Assembly: GCA_037952775.1 (NCBI GenBank) | Contig: JBANAY010000004.1 | Location: forward strand, 8,742,001-8,806,000 | Origin: Clonostachys chloroleuca | Taxonomy: Eukaryota > Ascomycota > Sordariomycetes > Hypocreales > Bionectriaceae | DNA length: 64,000 bases | Direction of reading: 5' to 3' | In this document: positions 1-10,219 of the stretch, piece after piece | Numbering within the stretch: position 1 is the first letter of the stretch | Layout: every line of letters begins with the position of its first letter | Made by a program: the position numbers and the translations under genes | The notes under the pieces: model-generated | The model's input: the letters and a program-made list of their open reading frames with translations, nothing else | Database searches by the model: none | Told to the model about the DNA's origin: nothing

Positions 1-165
1 CCCAGGAAGTCCTGAAGCTGTTTCATTTCTTTCCTCCTTGGGCTCATCGTATTGTGCTTTGAGCCCTTTCATCTTCCCTAAGGAGTGTTTTTATTGGATA
101 TGAATAATATTTCATTGATCTACATTGGTTGATAGAGGAGGAAGATCACATAAATTGTCATTTTC
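1..165. repeat. Dispersed repeat arm, inverted copy at 13604-13741
   Basis: Read on the reverse strand, bases 51-165 align almost base for base with 13604-13741, including the shared core GATCTACATTGGTTGATAGA and the AGTGTTTTTATTGG tract. The two copies are in opposite orientation and the second one abuts the assembly gap. The sequence has no coding potential and could be a solo LTR or another repeat arm, but I see no clear termini or target-site duplication. Repeat status is directly seen; element class is inference. Confidence 0.75.
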
Positions 166-743
166 TAATTTCTAATGTTTCCACCACTGCTTACTCTCAT
201 ACTGGCAAAACTTGCTCTCATTATAGCAGTTGAGTTAAAAACATTTGCTTGACTTTATCCAACATCCACAACTAATAAAATATAAGTGTACTTCTGTCAC
301 TGAGTCACCTCACCGTTTTCTATTTGATCATAGAGGTACAGGCCTCAATAGAGATAATGGGACCAGGGGCCTTTATAGACCACTCTGCATTTGGGCCATA
401 TAAATATCGAGCAACGTTGTCATCAGCGCCAAAACCGGGCCGAGTATTATAAAGTATCGTGCATGGATCAGATATAGAAAGGCCCGAGCGTAGATCATTC
501 TGGGCCATAGAGACGCCAGAGTCCAGTGTCTTCGGTGGAATATCTGTGTTATATTAGTATTAAAACCATAGACCTTGGAGATACCTACTATAGATTTTAA
601 AAGACTGAAGCTTCTTTGAATAGCTTGGCGATAGGAGTGCTCTGAGGTCAGCTTCAGGGTCTTTTTTCAATATACCCCCAAGCCAACGATGCATATCTTT
701 ATTGTATTTTGCTGCCGCTGTCTGGTGATTAACCTTCTTTACT
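166..743. other. No gene supported
   Basis: Open stretches of about 60 and 105 codons exist on the reverse strand at 320-508 and 560-877, but neither resembles a family I know and the second overlaps the broken kinase gene antisense. The missing N-terminal half of the neighbouring APH-like pseudogene could be here in decayed form; I cannot read it. Confidence 0.4.
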
Positions 744-1560
744 ATGACCCAGTGGACAAGGGTCCAAGCAGAATTAGCGACCCTTGCGTATCCCCAAATC
801 GGTTCTATCCACTCTATTTCTGAGACAGGAGAGCCTATTATTGGAAGATTAGCTGCTTCGTCTACTGGCGAGCTCAAGGATGTGGGCCCGTTTTCGAGAT
901 CGTCTGACTACTTCGCTGCTGTTGCAAATACCTCTATCGAGAAGCTAGATTCATCCGCTAAGCTAGGTGCCCTTGTCTTTCGCGATATTCTACTTAAGGC
1001 TACCCTATTTAGGGATATGGACACTAATAAGCGATTTCCACTTAATCACATGGACCTTGGCACGCAGAATATACTTGTTTGATGACGACTTCAACTTTAT
1101 TGCCATCATCGACTGGGAGTTTGCCCAAACTGCTCCATGGCAGGTCAACCACTATCCTATGCCCTTCCCGTTACTAGGTCTAGATATCGAGGATATCCTC
1201 AGGGATCCCAGTCATCTCGCGCATAGGAATGTACTACGGCAGGACTTTTCTCGACGAATCTATAATCGGAAGTTCCAAGAGGCCGAGAGAGAGCTTGAAG
1301 AGAGGGGGCGACCTCTTGGAGGTTCATTCGCCGACACATTAAATAAACCAGCGTCAAGGGTATATGCATGCTTCACCAATTTGGGTCGCTTGCCGCAGGT
1401 CGATGCAGAACTAGTACGCCAGATGGTACAGCTAGCCTTTGGATTAGACAGAGACAAGGCGGAAGAATATGTTCGGAAAATTGAGTACAGGCTGAGAGAT
1501 CCGCGCTTGCAGTATGCAGGTCTAGAGGACAAGATCTGCACAGAGCAGGGGTATCATTAA
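744..1560 (+). pseudogene. APH-like phosphotransferase family, frameshifted C-terminal part
   Basis: Two overlapping frames together give the C-terminal half of a fungal aminoglycoside-phosphotransferase-like (protein-kinase fold) protein. The first frame ends in NHMDLGTQNILV, the catalytic-loop motif (H-x-D...N), and the second continues at once with DDDFNFIAIIDWEFA, the metal-binding Asp loop. The switch is at 1078-1081, where one T appears extra, so TGA is read in frame. The distal part up to 1560 is uninterrupted and has the acidic, Arg-rich tail usual in these proteins. The N-terminal lobe with the nucleotide-binding Lys is absent or unreadable upstream. These proteins are usually over 400 residues; only about 270 can be traced. 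Substrates are unknown for the fungal family. Confidence 0.8.
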
Positions 1561-2299
1561 CAAGAATCTCAATGTTTGTTGTATCTGGGGCTTACTCATG
1601 GAAACACTTGTCGATACTCCGGGTTTTACATCACTAGATCTTCCCAAGGACTTCAGAAATCTCATTTTTCAACCGTGTGTTTCCCAGATTGTCTACATGA
1701 AAACAGCGACGATTGAAGGCCAGGCCGGGCTTGACGCGAGCCTTTAGCCTTGCAATTTGACACCCCAAAAACAACCCAAGGAGGGAGGGACATGGCAGAC
1801 AAGGCGCGAATCTGGAACGTACAGGCTCTGCATGAAATCCACTAGATTAGTGAAGCGATAGATACGGATTGGATATCCCTATCTGCTGCCGTTAGACGAT
1901 ATCATTTTCCCACAAATAACTGGAATCGCACGACAGGATGAAACTATGTGGGACGCACAATTCTGTCCAATAAGTGCTGAGATAAAGTAGGAGAGAATGA
2001 AAAGCCAAAGATACAATGTCAACCTTGCCAGGGCCGGCCACCACATCGATGGAGACAATAACATAACATCAATGAACTATGTATTTAACTACATTGTACA
2101 TATACATAGTAACTCTTTCTTTAAAAAACGACTTAACTCCTACTGTACAGCACTATACATTTTATCATTAATAATGCAAAAAGCTCTATTTAGCATTAAG
2201 TTGCATATTTGCTATATGCTCAACTAGAATTGATTTGTTTTTTTTTTTAAAAAAAAATGGAATAAATACATATCTTGATTAACCCCTTCTGATGAAGTT
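1561..2299. other. Intergenic, AT-rich, no gene seen
   Basis: Becomes AT-rich after 2000 with a run of T then A at 2234-2257. The small open frame 1997-2227 has biased AT-rich composition and no recognisable domain. Confidence 0.5.
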
Positions 2300-2319
2300 G
2301 TCGTGAGCTAAACCGTTAA

Positions 2320-2550
2320 ACGGCAAACCGTCATATAGCAAACTATCATATAGCAAACCGTCATGTAGCAAACTATCATATGGCAAACTGTCATATGGCA
2401 AACTGTCATATGGCAAACTGTCATATGGCAAACTGTCATATGGCAAACTGTTATATAGCAAACTGTCATATGGCAAACTGTCATATGAAAAACTGTCATA
2501 TGAAAAACTATCACATGAAAAACTGTTGCATAGCAAACGGTCATAAGGCA
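2320..2550. repeat. 15-bp minisatellite (about 15 units)
   Basis: Tandem array of a 15-bp unit with consensus GCAAACTGTCATATG. The central six or so units (about 2384-2480) are near-perfect and both flanks decay (AACTATC, AACCGTC, GAAAAACTG variants). Because 15 is divisible by three, several frames stay open across the array on both strands, giving pentapeptide repeats such as HMANC on the + strand and YDSLP or HMTVC on the - strand. These open frames follow from the period and are not evidence of a gene. Confidence 0.95.
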
Positions 2551-3648
2551 GTAAAGAAATATTTTCTTGCTAAACGGAGTCATTTCAGCTTTAACTAACA
2601 CTTATCCCCAGGTCTTATAGACACGAAAGTATTCATTAAATTACTATTTTCCTAGTTTGGGTAATATAGAATAGACTGGGCATTCCCTAAGATATATTGA
2701 GAACGGTATACGATATTACGCAAGTCTATTACTGGCAAATTAGAACAAGAATAGGGAGAGCAACTACGATATACGTGCCGCAGGGCCGCCATTCAATCGT
2801 TTTACATTCACTCCACTACCCTAGAGAGTCGCATAAGAATATATTGGCCAGCTCATGGCTAGACACATAGTATAATAGGAAAGCAAAGGAGATGAATGAA
2901 GCTTTTGCTGAAGGGTTCTTGGAACCAACGGTACTTCTTGTTGGCAATATCTGTACTTCTCTCCTCCATCAACTCACCACCATGGAAGCCACGAATCTAG
3001 ATTGGCTGGGCGATGAGCTCATAGTAGATTTGGAACACCCAAGCTCCCATTTGATAGCCCTACAGCGGACCGAGCCGCCAAGTGGCGAACGCGATCAATC
3101 GCTTCTTCGGCTCAGTGAAAGGGAAAGAGACAAACCATATGATAAACCAAACCCAGAGTGCATTCACGGTGATTTTAAATGGAAGGTATCCCAACCTGAC
3201 AAGATTAGAGCTAGATAGATTTTCGCAGACTCATACCCGATGTCGATACACAATGTAGAAGTAGAATATAATTACAGAGAAAAGATGAAGGACTAAATTA
3301 TAGACCAGTAGAAGATATCGACATTTGATATAGCGATAAAGGCTGTTGAAATCTGGGTTGCTATAGAGCTCGTTTCAGCAGTGGTATACTATGTCGAACT
3401 CAATATGTACAACTAAGAAATACCAAATGACAACTGTAGACGAGGGATTAACATCCTGGAAATTGGACCAGGTTAGAGGGTAGTATATTCATTGACCAAG
3501 ATCTGGGACATAGCATTGTTCTGGACCCAAGGTCAGAACCATACTGTATTGATAAGCGAGCGAACCTTGATCCCTTACCACCATCCCATGTAGTGCATTC
3601 AGAGACTTCGTATTGTGATTTTCCTTCCTACAATAGCCATGGCTATAG
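2551..3648. other. Intergenic, one doubtful 108-codon frame
   Basis: The only sizeable frame is 2892-3218 (+), with no recognised domain, no obvious neighbour relation and a weak start context. It could be a decayed gene end. Nothing else in the stretch is supported. Confidence 0.35.
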
Positions 3649-4866
3649 TTAATTTAAAAGCCCGAAATATACCAGTTCTGGCGCAAGGACCTTTTCAATA
3701 CGAGGTAGCTGTTTGATGTCCTCTCCGTTGTGATACCATCGAAGCCCCTTGATTTGTTGAACACAAGTCGTGCTGCTTCCACTAAAATCAATGTAGCATG
3801 CTTCTTCGTCTTGTGCTGAGCGAAGATAAGATTTAGTCTCAGCTTTGATAAACTGATAGCCACGTAAGATATATTTCTGGACTGCAGCTTCAGCTTTGTT
3901 CTGGATTATCTCTGGTACAAACCAACGATATGCCCTTTTGTTCAATGCCAGTGTATAATACATATGCAGAGCAGCATCTTTTGCCAAGATACACTGCACA
4001 TGGCTGGCGTAGAATGCAAAGATGCTCTTAAATACTGTAGGCGGGAACTGATCGGAAGTAAAATCCTTTCGCGGGTCTATTTTGCCCACGATGAGCTGTA
4101 CGGGAACCTCTTTTCCTCGTTTCTTGGCCACTCCATGAATGACTTTTGCTGCAAGACTACCAGAATAATTATCTAGGTCGTTCTCTATAGACTGAGCAAC
4201 TGATGTAGCTCCATCTCTTTGTATCAATAGTGGGAGAATACCCTCTATCCACCGGATCGAGCCATTTAATCGTAGGTGAACTGATATATCACTTAGTATA
4301 TGATACCTTCTGAGGATACATTCCACTATCAGAATATGCTCCTTTGACCAGAAAGTATGTTGGGAATAGTATGCTTCATAGGCAATTGAAACTATATAGC
4401 CCCGACTCAATATCGCAGCGGACTCTTTTCTCATTACATTAGCTGCCCGCGATAGACAGGTTTGGAACTCAACTCCAGAATGTTCAAGAGCTGTTTTGAC
4501 CGCTGCGACAGAGGAAGGTGTCGAAGGAACATAGAAGTCCCAGTCTGAAAATGTACCGGTAGACCCAGGGATAAAGTATTCGAGAGCTCTCGATCCTGAA
4601 AGCACTGCATTGTGTGTTTCCATCACATTAAATAAATTCTCAGTACCAATAAAAGGTCCTATGCTCTGGAGATATCTGGAAGGTTTGATCCGGCTTTGAA
4701 GAATTGGTATTGATAGATATGACGCGTCTCTGAGTGCTATTACATCAGTAATAGGCAACATAAATGAAATATACAGAATGAGCTCATTTGGTAAGACGTT
4801 AAAGCTCCCTGCTAAGGTAGCCATTATGCAAATATGTTCGTGGAGGATTGGTTGAATAAAGAGCAA
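3649..4866 (-). CDS. F-box-like protein with nucleotidyltransferase-like fold
   Basis: Uninterrupted frame of 405 codons. Near the N-terminus (about residues 20-48) is an F-box-like segment, VLPNELILYISFMLPITDVI, which in this class would bind Skp1. It is followed at about 85-115 by LSGSRALEYFIPGSTGTFSD and then WDFYVP, a pattern (G-S ... D-x-D) like the nucleotidyltransferase fold. Single-exon proteins with this GSRALEYF..GS..SDWDFYV signature form expanded families in fungi. The first Met (4866) and Met15 (4824) are both possible; the second places the start right before the F-box and looks better. No lesions are seen, unlike most neighbours. Biochemical activity is unproven; nucleotidyl transfer is inferred only from the motif. 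Confidence 0.8.
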   Translation of the reverse strand: MLFIQPILHEHICIMATLAGSFNVLPNELILYISFMLPITDVIALRDASYLSIPILQSRIKPSRYLQSIGPFIGTENLFNVMETHNAVLSGSRALEYFIPGSTGTFSDWDFYVPSTPSSVAAVKTALEHSGVEFQTCLSRAANVMRKESAAILSRGYIVSIAYEAYYSQHTFWSKEHILIVECILRRYHILSDISVHLRLNGSIRWIEGILPLLIQRDGATSVAQSIENDLDNYSGSLAAKVIHGVAKKRGKEVPVQLIVGKIDPRKDFTSDQFPPTVFKSIFAFYASHVQCILAKDAALHMYYTLALNKRAYRWFVPEIIQNKAEAAVQKYILRGYQFIKAETKSYLRSAQDEEACYIDFSGSSTTCVQQIKGLRWYHNGEDIKQLPRIEKVLAPELVYFGLLN

Positions 4867-6391
4867 AAGTTATAAATTAACCATAGGTGCTTAGCATCCG
4901 ACGAAGCCAAGTTTTAGTACTAGAGCCTACAACTTGGACCGTTGACTGCAACTTGTCAGCACTTGTGTTTAGTCATGGTTTCACAGCAAAAAGACGTAGA
5001 CTATTTTGGTTGAAAATGCCAGGTGTCACGAGGTCAGCTTAGCTTGTCCCAAATTTTGGGTGTTTACAAAACCCTAGTCTGACCGTTTAGATTGACCCTA
5101 AGGAAATTGTTTGGCGTGATGAATGGGCATGATGTCAGGCTATTGAAAATAAATCGTTCTTACCTCTCACCGAACAGTCGTTTAGTCCATGGTTCTCTAT
5201 ACATAATGACTGTTTGGGTGTTGAGACTGGATGGGGCCGAGTTCTCGCCCCTCCCCCCATCCTCAGAATATGTTGCCTTCAATCCCTAGCCTAGCTATAC
5301 AATTTCACAGGGCTGGGTTGTGGGTAAATATTAGACTAGCCATCTAGCTAAACGATGTACATACATAAGACCAACTGTCCTTCGCAATCTACTTAGGTTC
5401 TAATGTCTTGGGTTCCATGTTGCGACTTCAGTGGATGCTTTCGTCATTAGCCTCCCAACGCCAGCAAGTCCCACTTGGAATTGGCGAAAGGTGTATCGTG
5501 CCACTGCGTATTCCCGACACCAAAGCACATCAATTCCATTTAAGCCATGGATGTTTTGGGAGGAGGTAATTCATGAATATGTTCTTCATCATAGCGCTAG
5601 CGAAGTTCCATGATCAAGGATTCGATGGGGAGGGTTGCCTACCATGACTGAATTATACAAGGCAAGCGTCCTCATCATGAGCAGAACCATCATCAGCGAA
5701 CTTGGCTTCCGGTGCCGTCTCAAATGTATAGCTGGGAGTTTTATATTAAGTCTCTCTTGCAGAGCTTCAGGGACAGATCAACCAACGCCGGCCCTTTTGC
5801 GTCCTGCGTGTAATACAAATGAACAGCAACCAATCGCATGTGTATAGGTTCTCGTTCTTTAAGATTGTACTGTAGAGAACCCCAGCAGTATTATTAACGG
5901 CGTAATCACCTAATTAGTACATAAGCAAGTTCTACATTTTTCATAGTATTAAAGCGGGGAGAGAGGAAGCTGTACACACACAACACCCACAACAAAGGGT
6001 ATGTGGCACACAGCGGTTATCGCGTTAGTGGACAGCTTCATCACCCGCATTGTGATTCATCATACGAAGACCTACCTCGTCCCGAGGGATTGAACTTTCT
6101 ATGATGTTACATACGTACACTAAAATCACGCTCATGCCCGAAGACGAATATGGTGTTGCGACGTAGATAATATACCTACACAAAGATGTAGTGAGAGAAA
6201 AGATATTTAGATATTCCAGGGGCGAGATGCCATGGGGGACAAGAATTGGGCTTTGTTATTTCATCTAGTGGTAATACTTTGAGGCAAGTTCAATTGTGTG
6301 GGCCCATGGCTTTGTTTGTTGTAGCTAGTAGCCAAATGTACCGTAACATGTTTCTCTAACAGAGTGTATCTATCAAGATCAAGCTTGACCT
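4867..6391. other. About 1.5 kb without a supportable gene
   Basis: Open frames at 5092-5289, 5431-5613 and 5635-5847 are each 60-70 codons and match nothing I recognise. Stop codons are frequent in all frames elsewhere. I see no tRNA, repeat or terminal-repeat structure here. Confidence 0.5.
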
Positions 6392-6916
6392 TTAGCTTCT
6401 AATGACTGACAAAGCTGCTTCTGGTCTTCCGATTTCTCGCTCTAGAAGAGTTCGCCGCTTTCTTGGCTCGGCGTCCTCCTTCGCGATTCGCTGTAGTTCA
6501 TCGCAACCAAGGCTCATGACCATCTCAGACCCAAAGATCCGTAGCGCACTTCCCTCTCCATTAAGAAGCAGATGCGAGATTACTGGTTGATCTAGCATAT
6601 CAACAAATCGTTTCCGTGAGACCTTGTAATACGCCGCCAAGCTGTCTAGTAAGTCCTCGCAAACGTGCTGCCAATTGCCCTTGTTAGCTGTGCACTTTTT
6701 GATCTCGTCAAATGGAATATAGATCCCTTTATGGCCAGTGAAAGTAACTTGTTTGGCTTCTAGAGAACTCGACACACGCTCCGCACGTTTCCTCTGCAGG
6801 GTAGCGTTGAAATAACGATTAAGTGTACTCGGCATAGTGCCCCTTTCCAGCTCGAGGAGAAATCTGGTTTGGTTCATAGCTTTTTCGTCTAGAACGACTT
6901 TACTATCGTTGAACAA
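6392..6916 (-). pseudogene. Dynamin-family GTPase, C-terminal (GED) fragment
   Basis: A 174-codon frame matches the end of fungal dynamin-related proteins. It has the stalk segment (around RFLLELERGTMPSTLNRYF), the YYKVSRKRFVDMLDQPVISH helix of the GTPase effector domain, and the closing IAKEDAEPRKRRTLLEREI segment with its basic charged helix. In full-length proteins these follow a G domain and middle domain of about 500-600 residues. None of that, including the G1 P-loop, is found upstream: the frame opens at 6916 and the next minus-strand frame (6903-7322) has no dynamin sequence. I therefore call it a 5'-truncated remnant, not a functional GTPase. A rare alternative is a stand-alone GED protein. 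Confidence 0.8.
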
Positions 6917-7646
6917 TGCTCATGGATCCGTACGCCGTGTTCGTCCCTTTTCTAGTTCCTAGCTTCTCGTGAGATGGTCTCCAGACACTCGACTTATTGT
7001 ATTCATCACCTTCCCAGTCCTGAGTCCAGCCCACTTTCAAGAGCGAATGCTGCGTATTTCTTTTCTTCATTATCATTCTTCTTTCACATGTCCCTATCAT
7101 TCGTTGCAATCTACTGTCATCGAATCTCTTGGGGCCGAGCCTTGGTGTTCTAGGACCTCTGGGATCGACAGCAATGGCATAGAGAGTGGCAGCAGGGGTG
7201 ACGCCGCCACTGCTGTCCCGGGACCCAGCGACTGGACGCTTGGTACGCTGGTGAAAGGGGGGATTCTTGGGTATCCTATAACATACGTTAGGACGTACGC
7301 TGATGTGAAGGGATATGCGCACTTAACTCTTAGTCCTCGACGCCGCAGGAGATACTAAGCGGAAGAATCAATATCCAAAGGAATATGGAGCTTCAAATTT
7401 GTATGGGCTTACCTTTGCTTATTCCTGGGTTTGGTCTGCTTTGGCCTGGTTGTCGAATGAAGAAAGCAACAAGCTGAGCATTGGTTCGTAAGATCACGAC
7501 GAAGTGTCATGAGCACTTTATACTAATTCATCGGACAGGACATCGCCTACCCGCAGACATCGCTGGACTAGGTGGCAAGGGCACCTGGAGCGCGCGAAAC
7601 TGTAGGGCTAAGGTGATATCAAGGCGACTGTGAGGGGGGAAAACAG
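6917..7646. other. No gene supported
   Basis: Two opposed overlapping frames (6903-7322 on - and 6969-7358 on +) are open, but neither gives a recognisable domain, and the minus one shows no dynamin sequence to join with the GED fragment downstream. Confidence 0.45.
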
Positions 7647-8210
7647 TCACTGTGAGTAAGCTCTACAACAGAGTGGCAATAGTTCCCGGTTCACGCACCA
7701 TAGAGGGCAAGTAACTGAACGCGATAGTAGCCAAGGATCGATGCACTTGTGATTAAAGATGTGGCCGCAGGGCAGTGAACGGAGCCTGGTGCCCTGCTTA
7801 AACTCTTCATTGCAAAATAGAGCAGTTCTACAACTCATCTCCCGTCGGTATAACATAGTGGCAAGGAACTTGGGTATCGTTCTTGTGGGGCAGCGACGTA
7901 CGATACCTAAAGGTGGGGGGATAGAGCTCACAGCCTCGGGCGTCAAACCATTGAAGGTGCTAGATGCCCTTGGCGCTGGTCCGCGGGCGATGGGGTTGCG
8001 TTGCATGATCCATTGGTACAGCAGGAAGAAGATGAGCACCACGGTAATGCAAAGGGGAATAATGCAAGCGGCAATCGTCGCTGTGGATTGGCTATGAGGG
8101 TTGTGTCGATCCTCTATCGGGTGAACTTTGGTGTCTCGGGGCGGTAGTGCTGGTAGCATAGCCATCCCGACTAACTGTAAGCCACGAGTGGTGGCGTGGA
8201 TAGGAAACAA
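7647..8210 (-). pseudogene. Membrane-anchored RING-H2 protein, degenerate
   Basis: Frame of 187 codons. It has one membrane segment at about residues 46-68 (ACIIPLCITVVLIFFLLYQW), then a proline-rich linker and a RING-H2-like block with FKQGTRLRSLPCGHIFNHKC, IDPWLL and SVTCPL. This arrangement is that of fungal TM-RING E3 ubiquitin ligases. The zinc ligands are damaged. The first Cys pair reads SCRTALFCNEEF, a C-x5-C instead of C-x2-C, and the last pair reads CPLWC instead of C-P-x-C. The protein also ends soon after the RING. I infer a decayed or non-functional ligase; a sequencing error is possible but would have to have occurred twice. Confidence 0.65.
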
Positions 8211-8251
8211 GGGATTGCTGTTGTTGTCGCCGCGTTGGGGAGATGGGGGTA

Positions 8252-9445
8252 ATAAGGTTCAGGGCTAGGATTAACCGGCTGTGGATAACGATTTTTAAAG
8301 GCGAGCTATATAAAAAAGTACCTTAGCTTGTAGGGAAACCGGAGTAAACCTGGAGTACAATTACTAGGGCTAGAAGGTTGAGGGGTTGGCTGGTTAGTTA
8401 AAACATCATAATATTAACATCATGACGTTTACCTTATGTCATCGGTACGCCAACCACACAGATTGTGAGCATGAGGAAATTACAAACCAGGAGCAAACTG
8501 GACCAGGTGATAAGTTTTGACAGTACTACAATCCAACAAGTCTGTCAATATCTTTTCAAGCGGTCAAGAGGACACCATCTCGGCAACATGAATCCACGCC
8601 AGACTTTTCGTATTCTCATTATCAACCCCAACTCCTCAGAGGCAATAACTGCGGCGATAGTAGCTAGTATAGACAGAATGCAGTTGGGCGATGTACGGAG
8701 ACGCCTGGAACCACATATCAAAGGGGCCGACAAGCTGACCACAACTATAGTCCATGGAGCTCAGTGCCTATACAACTCCACAGCCATCTCCGTCAAGCAT
8801 AACTAGTTACAGCGACATCAAGACAAGCGAAGAAACTGTCTACTCGAGACTATCAAATGATGGCCCTACATTAAATCACTACGATGCCGTCCTCATCGCT
8901 GGCTTTGGTACCAAAACTCTGATTTCAAAATTGTCCAATCTTGGCCCTGAATGTATTATGGGGGTCTTTGAAGCGAGCATTTTAACGGCCCAGACACTAC
9001 TGCGCCCAAATAGTGATGACAAATGGGGAATTGTCACACTGAACCACTTCTGGGAGAGCTATCTCATGGTTGAAGTCAGGTCATTTCTGGGTCAGGATAA
9101 GAATAGTAGTAATGACAGGTTCGCCGGTGTCTTCTCAGCGCAATTGTATAGCCTCGATTCAAATACCATTTCTCAAGAGGACATGAAAAATGGTATAAGG
9201 GAAGCAACAGGGCAATTACTTCAGTCAAGTTCGGCTCGGTGCGTGGTTATAGGTTGCATAGTAACGGCCGAATTAGAGGACATCGTCCGCTCTACCGCAA
9301 CCGAGTTCTCAGGGAAGCATATGGGCGAGACCCTGTATGTTATTGACGCCATCAAGGCAGGCATTTTGCAAATACAGCAAATGGTCCGTTGCAGAGATAC
9401 TTTTAAATAGCGAATATTTCTGGGAAACGGATATGCCTTGAGAAA
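8252..9445. repeat. Segmental duplication, copy 1
   Basis: The segment starting ATAAGGTTCAGGGCTAG at 8252 is matched by 18423-19575 in the same orientation, about 10.2 kb away. Similarity includes about 330 bp upstream of the racemase-like gene, the whole gene, and about 30 bp downstream. Small indels occur in the promoter part. No terminal repeats bound it, so it looks like segmental, not transposon, duplication. Confidence 0.9.
8588..9410 (+). CDS. Asp/Glu-hydantoin racemase-like protein (one intron)
   Basis: Exon 1 (8588-8692) gives ILIINPNSSEAIT, the N-terminal motif of the Asp/Glu/hydantoin racemase superfamily. I place a 58-nt intron at 8693-8750: donor GTACGG, internal GCTGAC branch site, acceptor CTATAG, phase 0. 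Exon 2 resumes with SMELSAYTTP and runs to 9410, giving 254 residues, the usual size. YDAVLIAGFG aligns with the site of the first catalytic Cys, which here is Gly (about residue 86). VVIGCIVTAE holds the second catalytic Cys (about 204). Racemases need both Cys; a Gly/Cys pair is found in arylmalonate decarboxylase of the same superfamily. The yeast relative is DCG1, linked to allantoin use. Substrate is unknown. Confidence 0.82.
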
Positions 9446-9599
9446 AGTATCAACATAACACAACTCTGCTGCAAGAAGCCGACCTCGGTTGCATCCGGGT
9501 AAAGTTTGGCAATGTGGCACTTGGGACCATATTCAATACGGACTTCCCGAGACCTCGGATCAAAATGCTTGAATTGAGCAATAAGGGCTGGGGTTGTGA

Positions 9600-10219
9600 G
9601 TTGAATAGATCCGCCGATCAGCGTTGCAGCGAGAGGCGGCCTAGCAACCAGCGTACATAACCCTCAAAACCGTAAAACACTGACAGTACAACCACAACGT
9701 GAAATCATCGTGAACATTAGAGACCCTGTCACCATCGGGCACTTCAGAACTATGACCCCACGTGCCCTCAAGGCGTACGTAGATAATGCCATCGAGCAAA
9801 GCGGTAATGAACACATTGTACAGATCAAGATTGCCTCTATAAACCAGCTGAAGAGCGGCGACTTGAGCGTTAAGACAGCAACTACAGCAGACATGGAAAC
9901 CTTGAGACAGTTCGCAGGAGACTGGGAACAGAGGATCGGTAACGGAAGTACAATCCACACTCCCACGTACGGCGTACTAGCACATGGCATTCGAACTAGC
10001 TCAATGGATATGGAGCGGTTTGAGGATATCAGAGATAGTATCCTTCAGGATAATAAACCGTTCATCCCCACTGCAGAGATCAAATACATAGGATGGCTCA
10101 CGCGAAACTCGAATACGAAGACAGCATCGTCCATCGTAGTAGAGTTCAAACGAGCCGAAGAGGTATCTTGCTTAACAGGCCAAAAGACCCATATTCTGGC
10201 CTTTCATGTTATTCCATGA
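9600..10219 (+). mobile_element. LINE (Tad-like) ORF1 fragment
   Basis: A frame open from before 9650 to 10219 contains REIIVNIRDP, the TYGVLAHGIRTSSMDMERFE segment and DNKPFIPTAEIKYIGWLTR, a pattern found in the gag-like ORF1 of fungal Tad-clade non-LTR retrotransposons. No zinc knuckles, endonuclease or reverse transcriptase follow within 1 kb, so the element is truncated at both sides. It begins soon after the end of the duplicated racemase segment but is not part of that duplication, since copy 2 lacks it. Confidence 0.7.

Noticed and set aside
2279..2601. Pentapeptide-repeat proteins on both strands across the minisatellite
   Set aside because: Open frames follow from a 15-bp period without stops; no start context, flanking domain or conservation.
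6050..6120. tRNA gene
   Set aside because: A short TTGAAC-like word recalls a reversed T-loop but no cloverleaf can be folded.
6903..7322. N-terminal part of the dynamin gene
   Set aside because: No G1-G4 motifs or middle-domain sequence in the frame; composition differs from the GED fragment.
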